Part shown: positions 33,546 through 45,427 of the stretch, one piece after another
How positions within the stretch are numbered: position 1 is the stretch's first letter
Layout of the letters: every line of letters starts with the position of its first letter
From: Ctenosaura bakeri
Lineage: Eukaryota; Chordata; Lepidosauria; Squamata; Iguanidae
Assembly: GCA_948474755.1 (NCBI GenBank)
Contig: CAOLHI010000647.1
Coordinates: 186,001 to 250,000 of the forward strand
Direction: 5' to 3'
DNA: 64,000 bases
Made by a program: the position numbers and the translations under genes
The notes under the pieces: model-generated
The model's input: the letters and a program-made list of their open reading frames with translations, nothing else
What the model was told of the DNA's origin: nothing
The model's database searches: none

Positions 33546-33889
33546 TAAAGGAAGATATGGTCCAGTTACACTTGCCATGTAAATCATTTGGGGCACTATT
33601 TCTGTGCCTGCATAAATATGTTACATTCCTGTCAGCGGCTAAAAAGAGGGACAGGGAATGAGTGGATGGTAGAGAGGCAAAGGATTGAGGGCAGGAGGAG
33701 GAAAGGAGATGTGTGCTTTGCTAGGTTTTGTCAAAACTGGCCAAAGGCTTGAGGAGCAAGGAAGCAGAGATTTCTGAGGGCCTTTGGCACAAGAGAACCG
33801 AACCCGTAACAAAAAGCCCAGAAAAGCCAGCTAGATGGACTTGCCCAGTCTTCCTTCCCTAGACTTCTTTACAGAAGTTTTTACTACAT

Positions 33890-34105
33890 GCACTGGTGGC
33901 TGGGGTCTCCCATATTCATGGAGATGTTGGAGTTCATCTTAACTTTAGAGGAGTTATATGACATGCTCAGCTCTGTCTCCCAAACCAGTTCAGTACTTTG
34001 GATATCCATTTAAGGTTTGGACTAAAAGTTTGGATTAAAATGAATCCCAAGTGAATTCACAGCCCCACGGATGTGGGAGCCATCAGCCACCAACCGCATT
34101 TCCCA
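33890..34105. repeat. Palindromic repeat (family 5), copy 2
   Basis: 'tctcccaaaccagttcagta', 'ctttggatatccatttaagg', 'tttggactaaaa' and 'gtgaattcacagccccacgg' parallel the copy at 32091-32265. More diverged; ends not precise. Confidence 0.4.
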
Positions 34106-35079
34106 TAACTCCTGACTGTTACCCATGCTAGCTGGGGTTAATGGGAGTTGTACAACAAAACATCTAGAGGGACTCCATGCTGACTTCTGGAATTTGTAGT
34201 TCACAAAGTAATTTTTCCTAGTTATGACCTTACTACTTTCTCTCCCTAAAGTCACTGAGCCGTGTTAGCAAAGGAAGACATGTGGAAACTGTTGGCCTAT
34301 AGTCCTCAGTACTTTTACTTCAGAAGAATCCCATCCAAGTCCAAAGTGCTCTTTCTCAGTAAGAGGGGTGTGGATTATAGCCATCATTTTGTTTATATAA
34401 TTACAACTGTTTCTTTCAGATATGTATCAAAATAACAGAAGAGCAACAATACCATATAGATAAAAATAGAATTGGTTGTGGAATGTATTATTCATAATGA
34501 GCATGAGAACCTGTTTTTTTCCAGAAGAATTGGTCTGATTAAATCATTCACTCATAGGGCCTCTAGTTATTTTTCCCCCTTTCAGAATTATTGTAGGGTT
34601 TTTTTTTTTAAGTAAATGGACTTGCATATCCATATTTGGTAAGCCAGAAGAAAATAGCTGAATGAGAGCTTATTTGTGTAACAGATAATTTTTTTAAAGC
34701 AAATATGCAGTGTAAACAAGTCTATTAAACATGGGAGAGTTGTGTCCGCTCTCTTTCTCTCTCCCTCCCTCCCTCTCTCTCTTTCTCTCCTTGGTGTGCA
34801 CAGTCTGCAAGGAAAGAAAATCAAATTATTTTATATAATACTGCTTCTTACAGAGTTCCTTTAAATGAAGTATGAAAGCTGTAGTGTAAGCTTTATTGGC
34901 CTATAAATATGTCATTATAGTTGGACTACATTTATATGCTCTGGATTGGTGTTTAAGCCAAGAAAATATGTCTCTACAGGTTGATGTGTACTTTTTTTCT
35001 TTTTTCCTTTTTTAAACCCTTTGAGGCATGCAACAGAATGTATTTCAGGATAAGGTTATTAAAACAGCATTTTCATTTT
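34106..35079. other. No recognisable gene
   Basis: 'gctggggttaatgggagttg' at 34131 is old repeat debris. A CT-rich microsatellite lies at about 34748-34791. Confidence 0.4.
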
Positions 35080-35275
35080 TTGCAGCAGGCTCATTGTCAA
35101 TTACACCGCCAAAAACTGTCTGAGGACAGGCAGTTACAAATGGCCTCATCTCCAAATGTGTCTTTAGAAGAAATAAAGAGTCAAGAGCGCGGATTGAAGG
35201 AAATGGTGGAGGGGAGGGAATTACTTAATTTAATGCTCAAGGGCGCCATTTATTGGAGTGTTGTAGTATAGCCAG
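35080..35275 (+). other. Conserved-looking block, possible exon or CNE
   Basis: After 'catttttgcag' the plus strand reads open with protein-like texture: QAHCQLHRQKLSEDRQLQMA, then SLEEIKSQERGLKEMVEGRE, to a stop at 35269-35271. An acceptor is plausible, but no consensus donor is seen before the stop, so it would have to be a terminal exon, and no clear polyadenylation signal follows closely. The DNA words ('ggcagttacaaatggcctca', 'aagggcgccatttattggag') also fit a conserved non-coding element. I lean to the latter. Confidence 0.3.
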
Positions 35276-36375
35276 ACTCTCGCTTCCCTCTTTTCCTCTT
35301 CTTGCTGTTTGAACTCATATGGCTTTATAGTATGAATCAACTGGAAATAATATGTGTATGGTTTCAGCCACAATGCTTTATGTCTCCTGCTCAGTGGCTG
35401 AAGATATGTTTGTCTAGTGACTTCATTGGTGGTTTAGCTTTATGCCGGTGTGTATGAAACCTTCTATGGAAAATACAGATACTTTTCCCTGGCATTGCCA
35501 CCAAAATTTTCCTACATTGGCATTTCAATTTTGGTTGTACATTTCGCATAACCAATGCTCATTGGCTTATCAGTGGTTAATAAAGGAATGGCAGCAAACC
35601 AGGTTTTGCAGTATTATTTTCTATAGATTGATTCAACATTGTAATAGTCAGATCACAGTTTGACAAGTAGTTAGCACTTTGGCTTTGTGCACTCTTTATC
35701 ACCTCGCTGACTTTTTGCTTTGGGCAATCCATCATTTACTGTTATTGGCAAGCATGGATACCTTCCAAACCAGAGTGAGAATCATGTTAAAGAGAGCTTC
35801 CACTTGTGGTTTGGAGGACAAATTCAAACCATAGTTTGCTGCTTTTGATGTTGTGGAAAATTATAATTTGCCTGAAGCAGCGGATCAGAGAGGAAGGACT
35901 GTGTGAGGCTGAAGTTCAGATCTATTGACCAAATGATGATTTGGCCATCTCAGCTGAATCAGCCTGGGGTATGTGGATTACAGAAGTGATCAGTGTATCC
36001 CTAAGGCCCATCACATCCTTTTGGGAACCACTGTGATGCTATGTCTTGTGTGTAAAGCATTAGAACTTAATTCATTACCTGTTAATTGGTCACTGTTCAG
36101 TTAGAGAAGACCAGGTTTGTAAACAGCCATTCCATTGGTCACCTGTGGTGGGTAAGCATTAATTTTGGGTGAGTAGGTGAGAAGCTTTTGTAAATTGGGA
36201 GAACAGTAGTTCACCCCCTCTTTTTTCCCCAAATCTTAGTATGATGCAGGTGCCCACAATAAAAATTTGTGTGAGTTAATTAGTCACATCTTTTGTAGGT
36301 TAGTAACTGTTGTGGAACTATTTATAAGGCAAACACCTATGATCATCTGAAATATTATAGATGTCCAGGTTTCGG
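35276..36375. other. No recognisable feature
   Basis: Unique-looking non-coding DNA. No repeat or exon was recognised. Confidence 0.4.
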
Positions 36376-37330
36376 CTGTGGCCAGAATTACACTTGCACC
36401 GTTAAAACTTTTGAGTGAGCTGCGCCTATTCCTTGAGAAGTCAGATCTGGATACAGTGACACATGCCTTGAGTGCGTCCTATTTGGGCTACTATAATGCA
36501 CTCTATGTGGGTCTACCTTTGGAAACTGTTCAGAAAGATAGGTGAGTCCAAAATGCTGTGGCCTGGTTGTTGACTGGGACTGGGTACAGGAATCGTGACT
36601 CTCCTGTTGAAACAACTGCATTGACTACTGGTTTTGACCTTTAAAGCCCTAAACAGCTTTGGTCCAGACTATCTGAAAGACTATGTCTCCTTATATAAGT
36701 GGGCACAGGTGTTAAGATCTGCAGAGGAGGGCTTTTTCTCAGTTCTACTACCTTCAGAGGCATGATTGATGAGGATACCAAGGAGAGGCTTCTCCTATGG
36801 AACTCTCGTCTACAAGAGGTTTCGTTGGTCCCCTCCCTGCTCTCTTTCTGCCAACAGGTGAAGATGTTTTTATTTAGGCAGGGTTTGGAATTTTAAATTT
36901 TAATTATGGAGTGGTAGTGTGTGTACAGAGAGCCAGTGTGGTGCAGTGATTTGAGTACTGGATTACAACCCTGGAGATTCCCTGCTTAGCCATGGAAACC
37001 CACTGGGTGACCTTATGTGCATCATACACTCTCAGCCCCAGAAAATCCTTAGGGTCACCATAAGTCAGAAATGACTTGAAGACACACATCAACAAGTGTG
37101 TGTATAAGTGGTGTCCTGTTATTATCTTTTTATCTTTTATTGAAACTATGTTTTAAATATGTTTTAAGTGCTCTTACTGTCGTTAAGCATGTTTTAGTAG
37201 TAGTGATATTTAATTTCTTTTTAACTTTTGTAAATCGATGTTTTAGCAGCATTTTTAAAAATTATTGCAAGCTGCCTTGAATCCCATTTGGAAGAAAGGT
37301 GGGATATAAATTCATTAAATAAATAAATAA
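36376..37330 (+). mobile_element. L2-type LINE 3' portion, split by a SINE
   Basis: Broken plus-strand translation gives LDTVTHALSASYLGYYNALY, VGLPLETVQK, 'VQNAVAWLLTGTGYRNR' and, after frameshifts, LLWNSRLQEVSLVPSLLSF and KMFLFRQGLEF. This is the canonical L2-clade C-terminus order. The 3' UTR resumes after the SINE and ends 'gaaaggtgggatataaattc' with an (AAAT)n tail. Several stops and shifts; dead copy. Confidence 0.9.
36926..37094 (+). mobile_element. tRNA SINE nested in L2
   Basis: 'cagagagccagtgtggtgca', 'gtgatttgagtactggatta', 'ccatggaaacccactgggtg', 'gtcaccataagtcagaaatg' and 'acttgaagacacacatcaac'. A perfect 10-bp target duplication, AGTGTGTGTA, lies at 36916-36925 and 37095-37104. 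Part of the B-box region is deleted ('ccctggagattccctgctta'). Confidence 0.93.
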
Positions 37331-38849
37331 GCCTGTGCTCTGTGAGGTAGATTCTCTGACTGCATCTTGTAATGGTTCTTATGTCTGACCTCTCTCCAGA
37401 GCAGTGAGGCAGCTGAAAGTGAGAACAAGCTTCATTTGTTCTGTGAAATGGATTCCTTATAATGCATATTTCTGTCAAAAAATCATAATATACATGCTGT
37501 GTCTGACAATTTGTGGGAGTAAAATACTACTTTACTATGTAGACTGATTGATTGTTTCCTTAATTTCAAATGTAAATGTGTAATTCTGAATTGGACTTTC
37601 ATGGGTATTCTTACCCAGGAAAGGGTTGTAAATACGGACGGCATTATTCCTTTGCTTCAGGTAGCAAGTTTAAGTTGATTTTTGAGGCAGCCAGTGGCTT
37701 ATATGAATGACTTTGTTAACGGAGGGAAGCTATCTTATAATAACTTGACTTATAATAACTGTGTTAGGGGGAGTGGTACAAAAGCCCATAAGCCTCTCAC
37801 CCTTGAAAGCTACTTTGTTGTACACTTAATTTGCATAGCCCTAAGCCTACTTTGTTAGGTTCTTGCCCTACAAAACTGCAAACAATAGTAGAGCTGTAAA
37901 TTTTTCATGGTGCTACAGAACTTTTTGTTATTCTTATACCTTCATGGACATATTGTCCTTGTTTATTTTAACTGCTTACTGGGAGAACTGTGGTATTGAA
38001 CTAGTAGTTGTTTCTTCTAGAGTTTTGCCCATAGAAAATAGTTCCTCTGATTGCATTTTAAAAATATTCCAGGAGAACCAAGTTTGTACTTCCTTGTTTT
38101 ATTAGTTGCATTTTTGTTTTATCCTTCCTCCAGTATGCTCAGGGTTGTTGTAATTTATTACTACTGTAGTAATTTATTAGTTCTTTTGTTTATTGCATCT
38201 GTGATATAGGTGAGTTATTAATTTAGTTGCATGAATTATTTATATAGTGTAGCCATATCAGAGATGTTACACAGCCATAATCAACAGCTTGTTCTTTGAC
38301 TCACTGTTGAAAGAACCAATGTGTAAAGGTCCCCTTATCAGATCTTAATATTCATGCTGCCGTGGGTAACCTCTGTACTGAATTGACAGCTTTGGGCTGA
38401 TATGGAAACATTCTGATATCAAGAGCTTGGAAATTTTGAGGGAAGGGGATTATTCTGGGAGCTGTAGTCTCCAAAAGCAACTTTTCTAGGCTTTCCTGCA
38501 AACCTTGTAAATCAGTGTGATCCAAACATCTTTCACACAGGAAGATAAAATCAATTTGGCAATGATTTCCAGTTGAAAGAATTTTACACCCTCACTGCTG
38601 TAATCAATTTAACAAGCAAGCGTCTTCGATCACAAACCTGCACTGTATAATGTTGCCTCCTTTTCCTTTTCAGTTAAGTATGAAAAGACAAATCAGTGGT
38701 TTCATTGAAAATCTACAATTAATTATTTACTCAACCATGTAATCACTTACAATTATATCACACCCCTCTTTCCATCATGGAATTCAAGGGCAGCGTTCAT
38801 AGGACTCTGGTTGTTTTCTAGCTAGCCACCCAGGAAACCCAGACTTGCT
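37331..38849. other. Intergenic/intronic DNA without genes
   Basis: No bounded repeat. 'ggattattctgggagctgta' at 38447 is a trace of old repeat. Frames under 90 codons. Confidence 0.4.
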
Positions 38850-39440
38850 CAGCTTTATTTATTTAATACACTTTTAAATTGTTCACCAACCAGCAAAACA
38901 TAACAGCTAGATAAACACAGCAGCAAATAATAAAACATTACAACATAGAAAAGCAAATTAAAACCTGCAGCAGAATAATTGGGCAAAGAACTTGAACAGT
39001 TCTTAGTATGCCTTGGAAAATAAGTTGTTGTTTGGTACTGAAAAGACCATAAGGGTCTTTTCAAAGGTGTCTCTTGGGGAGGGCTTTCCACAGACAGGAT
39101 GCCACCACTGAAAAGGTCCTCTTTCTGGTAGCCCCTCATATGACCTTTTTTAATGGGGTTGCCCAGATGTATCAATGAATGACTTAAAGGTCTAAGCATG
39201 TACATATGGGAGGTGCTGCTGCTTCATGTAACTTGGTCCCAGCCTGCTCAATCCTTTAAACTAAGCATTTTAAACTAAGCGTTTTAAAACAGTTCTCGGC
39301 AATAGACTGGCAGTCAGTGCAGAGTCAAAAGCATTGTCACAAAATGATGAGATCAGCTATTTCCACCTAACAGTCTCACTACCCTATTTGGTCTCTGGCT
39401 TCCTCAAGAGCATTGCAACAATCAATTGACAGATTGATTT
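38850..39440 (-). mobile_element. LINE-type 3' region, antisense, longer copy
   Basis: 'tttatttatttaatacactt' at the left end, a run rich in 'aaaacattacaa', then 'ggagggctttccacagacag', 'ctgaaaaggtcctctttctg', 'caatagactggcagtcagtg' and 'caagagcattgcaacaatca'. The order matches the repeats at 17275 and 33115 and extends further into the element. Confidence 0.55.
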
Positions 39441-41470
39441 CAGGGATATTAATGTGTATCCCATCCTTTGACAACTCTGACAATTTACACAAAGGGCTCG
39501 CCCCTAGGTAGGCCCTTTCCACATCACACGTCAGTGGGAGCCTATGTTATGTGTTCTCAGCGGGGCTGATGCCCCCGAGCAGTCTAGAGGGGCCCCCTGA
39601 GGCCAACTATGTTGCATATGTTTTTGTCTTTATCAGTAGTATCACCATTTGCCTATTGTCTTTGACACCTGTTGTAAAAGTGGTGAATTTCAAAGAAAGA
39701 AATAAAACTTGAAATCCTGTGTAAATATGGATCAAAACTGCCTGAAATCAAGTGAGGAAAGGAACCTGAGTTCCTTAGGCAAAGAGTTTCCAAAAAGACT
39801 TTGAAAGCAAAGGAGGCTATTCCAGGCACTGGAGACCCTATCCCATTTCCCCCCCACCTGGTACACCAAACAGCTGTCTTGCTTTCCCCTAGACCACTCA
39901 CCTGCCTTCCTTCTGCCAGTAATACTGTAGGCATGCCCATTAGGAGGTAGACCTCTAGAGTGCCTTCTCAGCCCACAGGAAGTTAGAGAAGGAGGGCACT
40001 GGGAGAAGAGTCACTTCCTTAGATTCCTTCCCCTCATGCACATCTGGGAGCCCCTTTTCTGCTTGGCAGAAAGCCACCACCCTGGCCCAGAGTCACTTAC
40101 CCAGATAGCTATTCAGCAGTCAGCCACTGGTGTCCCTTGCCCATTGCCCAGACCTGCTCCTGACAAACAGCTGGGGGTCTGCCTCAAAAGTATTTCACCA
40201 GGATCTGAACCCACTTTTTGGTGGTCCTGGTCCTTAAGCCACATACAAGGCTAACAGGAAGTGTCTGTGCCAAGCTCAGTCATCAGCTTCATGACTGAGA
40301 AAGAATCTAAGCCTTGGTCCAAATCCAACCAGTTCCAAACCTCTCTGTGTGATTTTGATAGTTTTGTGTACTGATCTGTCAAGAACAAATTTAAATGTTC
40401 TGTTCACGTGCTAGCTTCTGATTTGGTGCCGGAGGCATCAACATTTGTACTTCTTGCTTTTTCTTTAGAACTTACACTGATTCTTTCATTTGTCCTTTAT
40501 CACATTCCTTTTTCAATCCAAATCTTGTGGTTTTACTCAATATACTGATTTTCTACTCAGCTGAATGTCTCCCATGGAGTGTAGTTCTGTCTTTGAATGA
40601 TTCATTGGTAAGTCATCCATTTTAAAATCCCCTTTTTCTTCCTCTAATTTAGCTTCCCACCATGCTCCCCACCCCACTTTTGGTTAATCTTGTCAAAGTC
40701 TATCTCAGTCTTGATAGATCCTATGACAGCATTTCACATGTTTCTTCTTAAAGTGCCTTGTACAGATAGAGCTGCAGCCCTGTGATTATCGTAATCATCA
40801 CCATCATCACCACCACCATTTTCATTGCCTATGTATATCTATATCTACATCTATCTATCGTTGTCATTTCTTCCGAGCTGTTTTTCACATTGTATGTTGG
40901 AAAATGTATTTCATCTGCATATTGTTTTAGTGCTGTTGTAAACAGCACAGAGATCAGCTTCTCTTGTTTGTCCTATCACAACCATTAATGTAAACTCTTG
41001 AGTGCCTTCCTAATAGTACCATCCACATATCCCATTCAAAAACCAAGGACATATGAGGATCCTTAGTTGCTCTCCATGCACTGGTGTGTATTGGCCTTTC
41101 ATAGGCTTGATTTTACTGTATGTCCTAAGGTCTTCTTAAAAACAGGCTCAGTGCAAGAGGCTTGCAGGAAGGAGATAGACTTTTTCAAAAAAAAAAAAAA
41201 CCCTCCTCTGCTGCAGTCAGACTTTTAGAAGCTTCAATTGACACCAGTGGAGTCTTACAGGAAGCCTGAGGTGTGTATTTGCATACATATGAACCGGGTC
41301 TGGATATTCATGATGAGGGCTGCCTACTACTAGGAGGGTGACTCCCTCCCACTACTGGTATGCACACCTCAATGTGCATGCTTGGAACTAATTTGGTCCA
41401 TAGGCCAGTGAAATTTCCCCATTCTTATTCTATTTTATTTTTTTTAAAAAACCAATTATTAGGTTTTTTT
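39441..41470. other. Mixed non-coding DNA with hairpin
   Basis: At 41268-41377 'gaggtgtgta' pairs with 'tgcacacctc' and, inside, 'ctactactaggagggtgact' with 'ccctcccactactgg', a foldback of about 110 bp. 'taggccctttccacat' at 39507 looks like a family 2 MITE end without a partner. An (ATC)n-like tract lies near 40790-40818. Frames are short. Confidence 0.4.
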
Positions 41471-41830
41471 AACCGTAAATTCTGAGGGACCCCTTCTACT
41501 AGATGTTCTAGAGGACCTTCTTGGTGGTTGCTCCCAAGCTTTGGAACTCCTTCCCTGGAGAGGCTAGGAGGGCCTCCTCCTTTCTCCTTCTGCCAGCAAG
41601 TGAAAACTTTCCTATTCCATCTGGCTTTTAGGAACTGACTGTGATAGGATTTTAATGATACAATGTTCTGTTGATGCTTACATTCTGTCTTTTAATTAAT
41701 TTTTAAATGTTTTTATTTATTTATTTTAATTTTTGTTGACTTACTATTTTTCAAGTCATCTTGAGTCCCAGCATTGGGGAAAAGTCAGGATATAAATGAA
41801 TTAAATAAATAAATAATAGAAGTCCATCAA
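41471..41830 (+). mobile_element. L2-type LINE 3' end
   Basis: 'aagctttggaactccttccc', 'tggagaggctaggagggcct' and 'ctgccagcaagtgaaaactt' encode the final L2 ORF residues (LWNSLP...FRRQ...KTF-like). Ends 'ggaaaagtcaggatataaat' with an (AAAT)n tail. Confidence 0.85.
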
Positions 41831-41984
41831 CCCTTGAGTGTGTATTTTTGGGGGAAGAGCTATTAATGTTTTCTCTGGTTGGGCATTTGATGGCTTGAAT
41901 TAAGCAGGAGTGGAAGAACTCTTAACATCATAAAGTATCTTGTGGTGTGTCTCAGCATGTCTTATGTTGTACTTATTTTAACTT

Positions 41985-44070
41985 TTGACATGACATGATA
42001 ACTTTATTACTGTCGTAGGTCATCTCCTAGAGTTAGAAAATAAATAAGGACGAAATGAATAGGTACAAATTACAAGCCTAGAAAAAATTCCAGTATATGT
42101 GAAACAATGGCAACCATGTAACTGTCTTCGGTAAGGAACCTAGTGGGGTCTGCTACTTCTAATAAAATTACTAGGAAAGTTCGACCAACTGTCACAGAAG
42201 GTAGAACACAAAATTTTGTCCCTTAATAGTAACTGCATTAATAGAATCTGAAAGAAGAAGGGTACAATAAAACTTATGAGGGCTGCTTGGAAAAGCTTCT
42301 AAAATTGAGTTAACATATTTAAAAAACCCAGATATCCTAGTAATGCAGGCAGTAGAAAAGTGTGTGTTCAGCTGTTTCAACCATGGTTGATTGGCAGGGG
42401 CTTAGGGACTAAGAAATGTTAGAACTAAGGGATACATGAATATGTCCCTTTTAAGAAGGCTTATTGTAGAACCTTAAAACAAGCCGAGCCAAGGTAAAGG
42501 CTGTATGTCTACGGACTTTTAAGGTGTGAAGATAATTGGCAGGGACAACATTTTTACTGTAATTCCCAGCATCCAGTTAACTTGAAATCTGTGCCTTATC
42601 TTCCTGAAGAGCTACATTCCAGATCCTTTAATTATCTCTTTGGCTCTGGAGAATCTCAGGTGTAGTATTCCTGATGGAGATAACCCAGATCACTATAGCT
42701 GGTCCTCAACAGTTCTCATACAGCTGAAAGAGAAATTATCCAGCAAAATCAAAAGAGTTAGCCTAAGTGGGTTGAAATTTAGCTTGAGCTAATAGCTTCA
42801 AGAGAAACCATCCCAGCTTCAACTCTAACTAAGAAACTAGGAATGGAGCATGGGACACTAAGGATATTTCTCTGACATATACACAGTTTTGTTTTGCAAA
42901 AGTCTTGGAATTGCAAAAGTCTTGGAAAAGTCTTGGTAAATGCACAACGAAGAGATTAGGCCCTTTCCACACTGGCCTATTAAAACAGTGCAGAGCGACC
43001 TCCGACAGAGGTCTTCTGCACCGTGGAGTGGACTGGGGCTGACTACTTTTCATAGTTCCGCACTTCAGTCCTCTCCGGAGCAACCGGAACTGGTTGCGCA
43101 GCGTGCTTTTTAAAAACCTCTTTTAAGAGGTTTTAAAAAAGCACGGAGCATGTGACCCCTTGTCGCTCCATCGCCGCACTCCAGTGCAGATCTGCCGGGG
43201 GCGGGCTTTAGGCTGGTGAGCTTCTCCGATTGGTGGAGAGCCTCCACCAACCGGAAGCCGCCATTTTGGACGCCAGAGCAGTGCAGAGTGACGAGCTCGC
43301 ACTGCTCCTTGTCCTGACGGACTCTCCCGGATGATGAAGAAGTCCGGTGAGTCCCGTTTTTGTGCGGTTCCTTTCCCATGTGTAGAAAGGGCCTAAAATT
43401 GGTTGAGCACCTTATCCTGGAAAACTTTTATCACAGTATTTGTGAATCTCCTTTAGGGGAAAAATGTAAGAATATCATTAACGGATCTTTGAGCACCCCC
43501 AGTAACATATGCAGTCTGTGCCTTCTGTGACTCAGATGGTTGGAATGTTACACCTAAGTATTTGTATAGCCGAAACCAATCTATATCGTGGTCATTTACC
43601 CTGGGGGCTTCTTAGAGAAGACAAGAATTTGGTGTTTTTATAGCTTATTATAAGCTGCTCCCTAGTACAATATGTTGAAAATACTTTGTGAGTTCTCTTC
43701 AGACTTACTTCTGAAAAAGATAGGATGACTATATCATCCACATAAAATAAGGCAGACACTGAGCAGTTTGCTAATCTAGGGTGAAAATTAGGATCTGATA
43801 GAGACTCTACCATGGAGTTAATATAAATACAGAATAATAAGGGGGGGCAGAATTCACCCTGTTTCATTTATCTTCTGAGTAGGATCAAAGGGAATAATTG
43901 TCCCTGTGCTCTTTAAAACTCTTATTATCTGACGCAGAACCTGAAGACAGACTAGAAGAGATACTGAATGGAAATGAATAATATAGGTACAACAATGTAA
44001 AGTCCGATGACACAATGTAAATAATATTCATCTGATAAGTATCTATCTGAACCCGCCTCTCTCTTGGTAG
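41985..44070 (-). mobile_element. Non-LTR LINE fragment with reverse-transcriptase motif, interrupted
   Basis: On the minus strand 43867-43592 reads EFCPPLLFCIYINSMVESLS, then ALFYVDDIVILSFSEVSLKR and REQLIISYKNTKFLSSLRS. YVDD is the catalytic box of reverse transcriptase and PPLLFxxYIN the block before it. After a stop and frameshift it resumes as IDWFRLYKYLGVTF. A family 2 MITE splits it at 42959-43393. The part from 42955 down to about 41985 looks like the 3' part of the same LINE ('KQLNTHFSTACITRISGFFK'). Clade not certain: the RT differs from the L2, CR1 and L1 copies here. A small triple repeat 'tgcaaaagtcttggaa' lies at 42893-42938. Confidence 0.75.
42959..43393. mobile_element. Multi-hairpin MITE, family 2, copy 2
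   Basis: Ends GGCCCTTTCCACACTGGCCT and GTGTAGAAAGGGCC (inverted). Flanks TTA and TAA. Same stem-loop chain as 8367-8831; for instance 'gtgctttttaaaaacctctt' faces 'aagaggttttaaaaaagcac'. The copy is 30 bp shorter because the hairpin at 8592-8633 is reduced to 'tgcagatctgccggggg'. Nested in the RT LINE. Confidence 0.9.
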
Positions 44071-44299
44071 GTGTCTCATTTGAGCTAAGCTACTTTCCTT
44101 CCTGCACTTTCTATTGAGCTTCCTAGGTGTCCCTTGCCCCAGGTTTATAACATTATGGCATATTCCATTGGGTATCTATTGTATAAGTTATAGAAGTGCT
44201 TCCCAGGCTTTAAATGACCATATAGATAGGCCTTAAAATTCATAGGACTACAGGACAACTTGATCAGAGGCCAGTTATGGTGGCCATAGGTCTTCCATG

Positions 44300-44450
44300 T
44301 AGAAGTCTCCAGTTAAAGGAGGGATGGGAATCATGTGGCTCTCTCAGTTGTGCTACAACTTCCAACAGTCCTAGGCAGCATAGACAATGAAGAATGCTGG
44401 GAGCTACAGTCCAACAATAGCTTGAAGGCCCCATGCTTCTTACATTTGTT
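44300..44450. mobile_element. Degenerate hAT-like element
   Basis: 'ggatgggaatcatgtggctc' at the left and, inverted, 'gaaggccccatgcttcttac' at the right, with 'gttgtgctacaacttccaac' facing 'gctgggagctacagtccaac'. No clean target duplication. Confidence 0.4.
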
Positions 44451-45284
44451 AATCTTTGTGGTAGGATCTTGGGTGACCAGTTAGAATCTATTCTGATGAC
44501 TTTGGGCTAGAGGGTCTAGTAGTCTGACTCAGGACCAGAACTTGGTAAAGCTATTTTTTTTACTACAGCTCCCCCAACTTTTCTAAGCTCTACTCAAGAT
44601 GAGCTAAATTCATATGTATACATGATACAACATGAACCCAACTGTATAGAATGCATGATTAGCATTCATGAAATGCCGTTGGTTGGTTAGTCCTTGGCTT
44701 TATCATCTTGTTCAACTTTACAGTTGAAATCTATGGGTAATCCAAACTAGAACGTGCTCATTGAATCGATCGAAATTTCAGAATAGTTGACCAGCATGTT
44801 TCCATTGTAGCTGGTACTGTAATGTTACATAACTCACATGGGGTTGTATTTCAGTATTATACAGTGTTATGCAAGATGATATGTATATGTGGGAGAAAGA
44901 AATTTGAGTAACAGCAATATAATGTTGGATAAATTTGCATATGGTTGGTGATTGGTGGAGAGTGTGTAAGGGAGAGGTGCTGTGAGGATGAGGTCATGAG
45001 AGGGAGGAGGATAGTCAGACAGGATAAGGTTTGGAAGAAGATAGTAAGAGGAGAGAGGCTCTGATGGCAGAAGAGGGAGTGTGTGTGATGTGGACTATAT
45101 ACGGCATTAAGCCTAACTGGTTCCCAGTTATTCAAGAAAAGAAAAAAATCCATATATATAGTAAACTAATTTTAATATATACTATTTGTTCAACCTACGT
45201 ATGCCAGTTGCCTGGTCAGTATAGCCATTTCCAAGCAGAATTAGAACCTTAAAGCTAAAAGAATGATTGGATATGCATTCCATG
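44451..45284. other. No recognisable gene
   Basis: Purine-rich patch at 44940-45080 ('gggagaggtgctgtgaggat', 'gagagggaggagga'). The opposing 98-codon minus frame is its complement. No element. Confidence 0.35.
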
Positions 45285-45427
45285 GGCCATTTCTTCACTA
45301 GCCTGTTATAGCACTATTATTCCACTTTCAACATCCTATGGAATCCTGGGGAACCGCAAACCCCAGGATTCCATAGGATGTTGAAAGTGGAATAATAGCG
45401 CTATAACAGTCTAGTGCGGAAATGGCC
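45285..45427. mobile_element. Palindromic MITE, family 1, near-perfect foldback
   Basis: 143 bp, from GGCCATTTCTTCACTAGCCT to GTGCGGAAATGGCC, with ATG on both flanks (45282-45284, 45428-45430). The two arms are almost identical ('ttccactttcaacatcctat' and its complement) and the loop is only a few bases ('gaaccgcaa'). This is an internally deleted form compared with the 180-202 bp copies. Confidence 0.92.

Noticed and set aside
39507..39625. GGCCCTTTCCACAT phrase as a possible third family 2 MITE
   Set aside because: No matching right terminal repeat and no stem-loop chain follow; could be chance.
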